NCBI RefSeq assembly: GCF_040115645.1
Contig: NW_027096014.1
Location: 1,116,001 to 1,180,000, forward strand
Direction: 5' to 3'
DNA length: 64,000 bases
Source of the DNA: Euwallacea fornicatus
Taxonomy: Eukaryota > Arthropoda > Insecta > Coleoptera > Curculionidae
The notes below the pieces were generated by a model that saw only the letters and a program-made list of their open reading frames with translations, searched no databases and was not told the origin of the DNA. Shown here piece by piece: positions 52,236 to 62,660 of the stretch (positions within the stretch are counted from its first letter, which is position 1; every line of letters begins with the position of its first letter). A program made the translations under genes and the position numbers.

Positions 52236-55024
52236 CAAGCTGTCACAACACATCATGATTACATCTTGTTGAACTTCCAAGAAAAATAGTACTTTATGTG
52301 CTCAAACACACAACTTTTGTGACTTTTCAAACTTTGAAGCTCGATAGCTTCGGCAAATGAGGACCAAATTTGTTAAACAGAGTGTCAAATTAATCAGCTC
52401 AACGAGGTTATGAAGATGTCACAACACATCATGATTACATTTTGTTGAACTTCCAAGAAAAATAGTACTTTATGTGCTCAAACACACAACTTTTGTGACT
52501 TTTCCAATTTTGAAGCTCGATAACTTTGGCAAATGTTGACCAAATTTCTTAAACAGAGTATCAGAGTAATCACCTCAACGAGATTTCGAAGATCTCACAA
52601 CACATCATGATAGCATCTTGTTGAATTTCTATGAAAAATAGTACTTTAAGTGCTCAAACACACAACTTGTGTGACTTTTCAAACTTTGAAGCTCGATAAC
52701 TTCGGCAAATGAGGACCAAATTTGTTAAACAGAGTGTCAAATTAATCAGCTCAACGAGGTTATAAAGCTGTCACAACACATCATGATTACATCTTGTTGA
52801 ACTTCCAAGAAAAATAGTACTTTTTGTGCTCAAACACACAACTTTTGTGACTTTTCAAACTTTGAAGCTCGATAACTTCGGCAAATGAAGACCAAATTTG
52901 TTAAACAAAGTGTCAAATTAATCAGCTCGACGAGATTTTGAAGATGTCACAACACATCAGAATTGCATCTTGTTGAACTTCCAAGAAAAATAGTACTTTA
53001 TGTGCTCAAACACACAACTTTTGTGACTTTTCAAACTTTGAAGCTCGATACCTTCGGCAAATGAGGACCAAATATGTTAAACAAAGTATCAAATTAATCA
53101 GCTCGACGAGATTTTGAAGATGTCACAACACATCATGATAGCATCTTGTTGAATTTCTATGAAAAATAGTACTTTAAGTGCTCAAACACACAACTTGTGT
53201 GACTTTTCAAACTTTGAAGCTCGATAACTTCGGCAAATGAGGACCAAATTTGTTAAACAGTGTGTCAAATTAATCAGCTCGACGAGATTTTGAATATGTC
53301 ATAACACATCATGATTGCATCTTGTTGAATTTCCAAGAAAAATAGTACTTTATGTGCTCAAACACACAACTTTTGTGACTTTTCCAATTTTGAAGCTCGA
53401 TAACTTTGGCAAATGTGTACCAAATTTGTTAAACAGAGTGTCAAATTAATCAGCTCGACGAAGTTATGAAGATGTCACAACACATCATGATTACATCTTG
53501 TTGAACTTCCAAGAAAAATAGTACTTTATGTGCTCAAACACACAACTTTTGTGACTTTTCCAATTTTGAAGCTCGATAACTTTGGCAAATGTGGACCAAA
53601 TTTCTTAAACAAAGTGTCAAATTAATCAGCTCGACGAGATTTTGAAGATGTCACAACACATCATGATTCCATCTTGTTGAACTTCCAAGAAAAATAGTAC
53701 TTTATGTGCTCAAACACACAACTTTTGTGACTTTTCAAACTTTGAAGCTCGATAACTTCGGCAAATGTGGACAAAATTTCTTAAACAAAGTGTCAAAGTA
53801 ATCAGCTCGACGAGGTTATGAAGATGTCACTACACATCATGATTACATCTTGTTGAACTTCCAAGAAAAATAGTACTTTATGTGCTCAAACACACAACTT
53901 TTGTGACTTTTCAAACTTTGAAGCTCGATAACTTCGGCAAATGTGGACCAAATTTCTTAAACAAAGTGTCAAATTAATCAGCTCGACGAGATTTTGAAGA
54001 TGTCACTACACATCATGATTGCATCTTGTTGAATTTCCAAGAAAAATAGTACTTTATGTGCTCAAACACACAACTTTTGTGACTTTTCAAACTTTGGAGC
54101 TCGATACCTTCGGCAAATGAGGACAAAATTTCTTAAACAAAGTGTCAAAGTAATCACCTCAACGAGATTTTGAAGATGTCACCACACATCATGATTATAT
54201 CTTGTTGAACTTCCAAGAAAAATAGTACTTTATGTGCTCAAACACACATATTTTGTGACTTTTCAAACTTTGGAGCTCGATACCTTCGGCAAATGAGGAC
54301 CAAATATGTTAAACAAAGTATCAAATCTATCCGCTCCACGAGATCTTTAAGATGTCACAACACATCATGATTGCATCTTGTTGAACTTCCAAGAAAAATA
54401 GTACTATATGTGCTCAAACACACAACTTTTGTGACTTTTCAAACTTTGGAGCTCGATACCTTCGGCAAATGAGGACAAAATTTCTTAAACAAAGTGTCAA
54501 AGTAATCACCTCAACGAGATTTTGAAGATGTCACAACACATCATGATTACATCTTGTTGAACTTCCAAGAAAAATAGTACTTTATGTGCTCAAACACACA
54601 ACTTTTGTGACTTTTCAAACTTTGGAGCTCGATACCTTCGGCAAATGAGGACCAAATTTGTTAAACAGAGTGTCAAATTAATCAGCTCAACGAGATCTTT
54701 AAGATGTCACAACACACCATGATTGCATCTTGTTGAATTTCCAAGAAAAATAGTACTTTATGTGCTCAAACACACATATTTTGTGACTTTTAACACTTTG
54801 AAGCTCGATAACTTTGGCAAATGTGGACCAAATTTGTTAACCAAAGTGTCAAAGTAATCAGCTCGACGAGATCTTTAAAATGACACAACAATTCATGATT
54901 GCATCTTGTTGAACTTTCAAGAAAAATAGTACTTTATGTGCTCAAACACACAACTTTTGTGACTTTTCAAACTTTGAAGCTCGATAGCTTCGGCAAATGA
55001 GGACCAAATTTGTTAAACAGAGTG
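52162..55024. repeat. 51-monomer-spaced superblock, copy 1 (about 2.86 kb)
   Basis: It matches 61,138-64,000 at an offset of 8976 bp. Its left part (to 53,754) also matches 57,266-58,858 at 5104 bp. Markers are GGTTATCAAGCTG at 52,229, TACTTTTTGTGC near 52,820, ATATGTCATAAC at 53,294, CGACGAAGTTATG near 53,457, CACTACACATC at 53,828 and 54,004, CACCACACATC at 54,179, GATTATATC near 54,193 and CTTTTAACAC at 54,787. Confidence 0.93.
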
Positions 55025-58000
55025 TCAAATTAATCAGCTCAACGAGGTTATGAAGATGTCACAACACATCATGATTACATTTTGTTGAACTTCCAAGAAA
55101 AATAGTACTTTATGTGCTGAAACACACAACTTTTGTGACTTTTCCAATTTTGAAGCTCGATAACTTTGGCAAATGTTGACCAAATTTCTTAAACAGAGTA
55201 TCAGAGTAATCACCTCAACGAGATTTCGAAGATCTCACAACACATCATGATAGCATCTTGTTGAATTTCTATGAAAAATAGTACTTTAAGTGCTCAAACA
55301 CACAACTTGTGTGACTTTTCAAACTTTGAAGCTCGATAACTTCGGCAAATGAGGACCAAATTTGTTAAACAGAGTGTCAAATTAATCAGCTCAACGAGGT
55401 TATAAAGCTGTCACAACACATCATGATTACATCTTGTTGAACTTCCAAGAAAAATAGTACTTTTTGTGCTCAAACACACAACTTTTGTGACTTTTCAAAC
55501 TTTGAAGCTCGATAACTTCGGCAAATGAAGACCAAATTTGTTAAACAGAGTGTCAAATTAATCAGCTCGACGAGATTTTGAAGATGTCACAACACATCAG
55601 AATTGCATCTTGTTGAACTTCCAAGAAAAATAGTACTTTATGTGCTCAAACACACAACTTTTGTGACTTTTCAAACTTTGAAGCTCGATACCTTCGGCAA
55701 ATGAGGACCAAATATGTTAAACAAAGTATCAAATCAATCCGCTCCACGAGATCTTTAAGATGTCACAACACATCATGATTGCATCTTGTTGAACTTCCAA
55801 GAAAAATAGTACTATATGTGCTCAAACACACAACTTGTGTGACTTTTCAAATTTTGAAGCTCGATAACTTCGGCAAATGTGGACCAAATTTCTTAAACAA
55901 AGTGTCAAATTAATCAGCTCGACGAGATTTTGAAGATGTCACTACACATCATGATTGCATCTTGTTGAATTTCCAAGAAAAATAGTACTTTATGTGCTCA
56001 AACACACAACTTTTGTGACTTTTCAAACTTTGAAGCTCGATAGCTTCGGCAAATAAGGACCAAATTTGTTAAACAGTGTGTCAAATTAATCACCTCAACG
56101 AGATTTTGAAGATGTCAAAACACATCGTGATTGCATCTTGTTGAACTTCCAAGAAAAATAGTACTTTATGTGCTCAAACACACAACTTTTGTGACTTTTC
56201 AAACTTTGGAGCTCGATAACTTCGGCAAATGAGGACCAAATTTGTTAAACAGAGTGTCAAATTAATCAGCTCAACGAGGTTATGAAGATGTCACAACACA
56301 TCATGATTACATCTTGTTGAATTTCTATGAAAAATAGTACTTTATGTGCTCAAACACACTACTTTTGTGACTTTTCAAACTTTGAATCTCGATAACTTCG
56401 GCAAATGTGGACAAAATTTCTTAAACAAAGTGTCAAAGTAATCACCTCAACGAGATTTTGAAGATGTCACAACACATCATGATTACATCTTGTTGAACTT
56501 CCAAGAAAAATAGTACTTTATGTGCTCAAACACACAACTTTTGTGACTTTTCAAACTTTGGAGCTCGATACCTTCGGCAAATGAGGACCAAATATGTTAA
56601 ACAAAGTATCAAATCAATCCGCGCCACGAGATCTTTAAGATGTCACAACACATCATGATTGCATCTTGTTGAACTTCCAAGAAAAATAGTACTATATGTG
56701 CTCAAACACACAACTTGTGTGACTTTTCAAATTTTGAAGCTCGATAACTTCGGCAAATGAGGACCAAATTTGTTAAACAGAGTGTCAAATTAATCAGCTC
56801 AACGAGGTTATGAAGATGTCACAACACATCATGATTACATCTTGTTGAACTTCCAAGAAAAATAGTACTTTATGTGCTCAAACACACAACTTTTGTGACT
56901 TTTCAAACTTTGAAGCTCGATAGCTTCGGCAAATGAAGACCAAATTTGTTAAACAAAGTGTCAAATTAATCAGCTCGACGAGATCTTTAACATGACACAA
57001 CACATCAGAATTGCATCTTGTTGAACTTCCCAGAAAAATAGTACTTTATGTGCTCAAACACACAACTTTTGTGACTTTTCAAACTTTGAAGCTCGATAAC
57101 TTCGGCAAATGAGTACCAAATTCCTTAAACAAAGTGTCAAATTAATCAGCTCGACGAGATTTTGAAGATGTCACAACACATCATGATAGCATCTTGTTGA
57201 ATTTCTATGAAAAATAGTACTTTAAGTGCTCAAACACACAACTTGTGTGACTTTTCAAACTTTGAAGCTCGATAACTTCGGCAAATGAGGACCAAATTTG
57301 TTAAACAGAGTGTCAAATTAATCAGCTCAACGAGGTTATCAAGCTGTCACAACACATCATGATTACATCTTGTTGAACTTCCAAGAAAAATAGTACTTTA
57401 TGTGCTCAAACACACAACTTTTGTGACTTTTCAAACTTTGAAGCTCGATAGCTTCGGCAAATGAGGACCAAATTTGTTAAACAGAGTGTCAAATTAATCA
57501 GCTCAACGAGGTTATGAAGATGTCACAACACATCATGATTACATTTTGTTGAACTTCCAAGAAAAATAGTACTTTATGTGCTCAAACACACAACTTTTGT
57601 GACTTTTCCAATTTTGAAGCTCGATAACTTTGGCAAATGTTGACCAAATTTCTTAAACAGAGTATCAGAGTAATCACCTCAACGAGATTTCGAAGATCTC
57701 ACAACACATCATGATAGCATCTTGTTGAATTTCTATGAAAAATAGTACTTTAAGTGCTCAAACACACAACTTGTGTGACTTTTCAAACTTTGAAGCTCGA
57801 TAACTTCGGCAAATGAGGACCAAATTTGTTAAACAGAGTGTCAAATTAATCAGCTCAACGAGGTTATAAAGCTGTCACAACACATCATGATTACATCTTG
57901 TTGAACTTCCAAGAAAAATAGTACTTTTTGTGCTCAAACACACAACTTTTGTGACTTTTCAAACTTTGAAGCTCGATAACTTCGGCAAATGAAGACCAAA

Positions 58001-58788
58001 TTTGTTAAACACAGTGTCAAATTAATCAGCTCGACGAGATTTTGAAGATGTCACAACACATCAGAATTGCATCTTGTTGAACTTCCAAGAAAAATAGTAC
58101 TTTATGTGCTCAAACACACAACTTTTGTGACTTTTCAAACTTTGAAGCTCGATACCTTCGGCAAATGAGGACCAAATATGTTAAACAAAGTATCAAATTA
58201 ATCAGCTCGACGAGATTTTGAAGATGTCACAACACATCATGATAGCATCTTGTTGAATTTCTATGAAAAATAGTACTTTAAGTGCTCAAACACACAACTT
58301 GTGTGACTTTTCAAACTTTGAAGCTCGATAACTTCGGCAAATGAGGACCAAATTTGTTAAACAGTGTGTCAAATTAATCAGCTCGACGAGATTTTGAATA
58401 TGTCATAACACATCATGATTGCATCTTGTTGAATTTCCAAGAAAAATAGTACTTTATGTGCTCAAACACACAACTTTTGTGACTTTTCCAATTTTGAAGC
58501 TCGATAACTTTGGCAAATGTGTACCAAATTTGTTAAACAGAGTGTCAAATTAATCAGCTCGACGAAGTTATGAAGATGTCACAACACATCATGATTACAT
58601 CTTGTTGAACTTCCAAGAAAAATAGTACTTTATGTGCTCAAACACACAACTTTTGTGACTTTTCCAATTTTGAAGCTCGATAACTTTGGCAAATGTGGAC
58701 CAAATTTCTTAAACAAAGTGTCAAATTAATCAGCTCGACGAGATTTTGAAGATGTCACAACACATCATGATTCCATCTTGTTGAACTT
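54917..58788. repeat. 22-monomer tandem duplication, copy 1 (3872 bp)
   Basis: It is followed immediately by copy 2. Rare shared markers are GTGCTGAAACACAC at 55,115, GGCAAATAAGGACC at 56,048, CAAACACACTAC near 56,351, TTTGAATCTCGATAAC near 56,381, AATCCGCGCCACG near 56,612, GGTTATCAAGCTG at 57,333 and ATATGTCATAAC at 58,398. One difference pattern is AAACACAG near 58,006 against AAACAAAG at 52,904 in the 5104-bp partner. Confidence 0.95.
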
Positions 58789-61700
58789 CCAAGAAAAATA
58801 GTACTTTATGTGCTCAAACACACAACTTTTGTGACTTTTCAAACTTTGAAGCTCGATAGCTTCGGCAAATGAGGACCAAATTTGTTAAACAGAGTGTCAA
58901 ATTAATCAGCTCAACGAGGTTATGAAGATGTCACAACACATCATGATTACATTTTGTTGAACTTCCAAGAAAAATAGTACTTTATGTGCTGAAACACACA
59001 ACTTTTGTGACTTTTCCAATTTTGAAGCTCGATAACTTTGGCAAATGTTGACCAAATTTCTTAAACAGAGTATCAGAGTAATCACCTCAACGAGATTTCG
59101 AAGATCTCACAACACATCATGATAGCATCTTGTTGAATTTCTATGAAAAATAGTACTTTAAGTGCTCAAACACACAACTTGTGTGACTTTTCAAACTTTG
59201 AAGCTCGATAACTTCGGCAAATGAGGACCAAATTTGTTAAACAGAGTGTCAAATTAATCAGCTCAACGAGGTTATAAAGCTGTCACAACACATCATGATT
59301 ACATCTTGTTGAACTTCCAAGAAAAATAGTACTTTTTGTGCTCAAACACACAACTTTTGTGACTTTTCAAACTTTGAAGCTCGATAACTTCGGCAAATGA
59401 AGACCAAATTTGTTAAACAGAGTGTCAAATTAATCAGCTCGACGAGATTTTGAAGATGTCACAACACATCAGAATTGCATCTTGTTGAACTTCCAAGAAA
59501 AATAGTACTTTATGTGCTCAAACACACAACTTTTGTGACTTTTCAAACTTTGAAGCTCGATACCTTCGGCAAATGAGGACCAAATATGTTAAACAAAGTA
59601 TCAAATCAATCCGCTCCACGAGATCTTTAAGATGTCACAACACATCATGATTGCATCTTGTTGAACTTCCAAGAAAAATAGTACTATATGTGCTCAAACA
59701 CACAACTTGTGTGACTTTTCAAATTTTGAAGCTCGATAACTTCGGCAAATGTGGACCAAATTTCTTAAACAAAGTGTCAAATTAATCAGCTCGACGAGAT
59801 TTTGAAGATGTCACTACACATCATGATTGCATCTTGTTGAATTTCCAAGAAAAATAGTACTTTATGTGCTCAAACACACAACTTTTGTGACTTTTCAAAC
59901 TTTGAAGCTCGATAGCTTCGGCAAATAAGGACCAAATTTGTTAAACAGTGTGTCAAATTAATCACCTCAACGAGATTTTGAAGATGTCAAAACACATCGT
60001 GATTGCATCTTGTTGAACTTCCAAGAAAAATAGTACTTTATGTGCTCAAACACACAACTTTTGTGACTTTTCAAACTTTGGAGCTCGATAACTTCGGCAA
60101 ATGAGGACCAAATTTGTTAAACAGAGTGTCAAATTAATCAGCTCAACGAGGTTATGAAGATGTCACAACACATCATGATTACATCTTGTTGAATTTCTAT
60201 GAAAAATAGTACTTTATGTGCTCAAACACACTACTTTTGTGACTTTTCAAACTTTGAATCTCGATAACTTCGGCAAATGTGGACAAAATTTCTTAAACAA
60301 AGTGTCAAAGTAATCACCTCAACGAGATTTTGAAGATGTCACAACACATCATGATTACATCTTGTTGAACTTCCAAGAAAAATAGTACTTTATGTGCTCA
60401 AACACACAACTTTTGTGACTTTTCAAACTTTGGAGCTCGATACCTTCGGCAAATGAGGACCAAATATGTTAAACAAAGTATCAAATCAATCCGCGCCACG
60501 AGATCTTTAAGATGTCACAACACATCATGATTGCATCTTGTTGAACTTCCAAGAAAAATAGTACTATATGTGCTCAAACACACAACTTGTGTGACTTTTC
60601 AAATTTTGAAGCTCGATAACTTCGGCAAATGAGGACCAAATTTGTTAAACAGAGTGTCAAATTAATCAGCTCAACGAGGTTATGAAGATGTCACAACACA
60701 TCATGATTACATCTTGTTGAACTTCCAAGAAAAATAGTACTTTATGTGCTCAAACACACAACTTTTGTGACTTTTCAAACTTTGAAGCTCGATAGCTTCG
60801 GCAAATGAAGACCAAATTTGTTAAACAAAGTGTCAAATTAATCAGCTCGACGAGATCTTTAACATGACACAACACATCAGAATTGCATCTTGTTGAACTT
60901 CCCAGAAAAATAGTACTTTATGTGCTCAAACACACAACTTTTGTGACTTTTCAAACTTTGAAGCTCGATAACTTCGGCAAATGAGTACCAAATTCCTTAA
61001 ACAAAGTGTCAAATTAATCAGCTCGACGAGATTTTGAAGATGTCACAACACATCATGATAGCATCTTGTTGAATTTCTATGAAAAATAGTACTTTAAGTG
61101 CTCAAACACACAACTTGTGTGACTTTTCAAACTTTGAAGCTCGATAACTTCGGCAAATGAGGACCAAATTTGTTAAACAGAGTGTCAAATTAATCAGCTC
61201 AACGAGGTTATCAAGCTGTCACAACACATCATGATTACATCTTGTTGAACTTCCAAGAAAAATAGTACTTTATGTGCTCAAACACACAACTTTTGTGACT
61301 TTTCAAACTTTGAAGCTCGATAGCTTCGGCAAATGAGGACCAAATTTGTTAAACAGAGTGTCAAATTAATCAGCTCAACGAGGTTATGAAGATGTCACAA
61401 CACATCATGATTACATTTTGTTGAACTTCCAAGAAAAATAGTACTTTATGTGCTCAAACACACAACTTTTGTGACTTTTCCAATTTTGAAGCTCGATAAC
61501 TTTGGCAAATGTTGACCAAATTTCTTAAACAGAGTATCAGAGTAATCACCTCAACGAGATTTCGAAGATCTCACAACACATCATGATAGCATCTTGTTGA
61601 ATTTCTATGAAAAATAGTACTTTAAGTGCTCAAACACACAACTTGTGTGACTTTTCAAACTTTGAAGCTCGATAACTTCGGCAAATGAGGACCAAATTTG

Positions 61701-62660
61701 TTAAACAGAGTGTCAAATTAATCAGCTCAACGAGGTTATAAAGCTGTCACAACACATCATGATTACATCTTGTTGAACTTCCAAGAAAAATAGTACTTTT
61801 TGTGCTCAAACACACAACTTTTGTGACTTTTCAAACTTTGAAGCTCGATAACTTCGGCAAATGAAGACCAAATTTGTTAAACACAGTGTCAAATTAATCA
61901 GCTCGACGAGATTTTGAAGATGTCACAACACATCAGAATTGCATCTTGTTGAACTTCCAAGAAAAATAGTACTTTATGTGCTCAAACACACAACTTTTGT
62001 GACTTTTCAAACTTTGAAGCTCGATACCTTCGGCAAATGAGGACCAAATATGTTAAACAAAGTATCAAATTAATCAGCTCGACGAGATTTTGAAGATGTC
62101 ACAACACATCATGATAGCATCTTGTTGAATTTCTATGAAAAATAGTACTTTAAGTGCTCAAACACACAACTTGTGTGACTTTTCAAACTTTGAAGCTCGA
62201 TAACTTCGGCAAATGAGGACCAAATTTGTTAAACAGTGTGTCAAATTAATCAGCTCGACGAGATTTTGAATATGTCATAACACATCATGATTGCATCTTG
62301 TTGAATTTCCAAGAAAAATAGTACTTTATGTGCTCAAACACACAACTTTTGTGACTTTTCCAATTTTGAAGCTCGATAACTTTGGCAAATGTGTACCAAA
62401 TTTGTTAAACAGAGTGTCAAATTAATCAGCTCGACGAAGTTATGAAGATGTCACAACACATCATGATTACATCTTGTTGAACTTCCAAGAAAAATAGTAC
62501 TTTATGTGCTCAAACACACAACTTTTGTGACTTTTCCAATTTTGAAGCTCGATAACTTTGGCAAATGTGGACCAAATTTCTTAAACAAAGTGTCAAATTA
62601 ATCAGCTCGACGAGATTTTGAAGATGTCACAACACATCATGATTCCATCTTGTTGAACTT
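58789..62660. repeat. 22-monomer tandem duplication, copy 2 (3872 bp)
   Basis: Partner of 54,917-58,788, with GTGCTGAAACACAC at 58,987, GGCAAATAAGGACC at 59,920, CAAACACACTAC near 60,223, GGTTATCAAGCTG at 61,205 and ATATGTCATAAC at 62,270. The match continues to about 62,730 and then switches to the 54-kb sequence. Confidence 0.95.
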
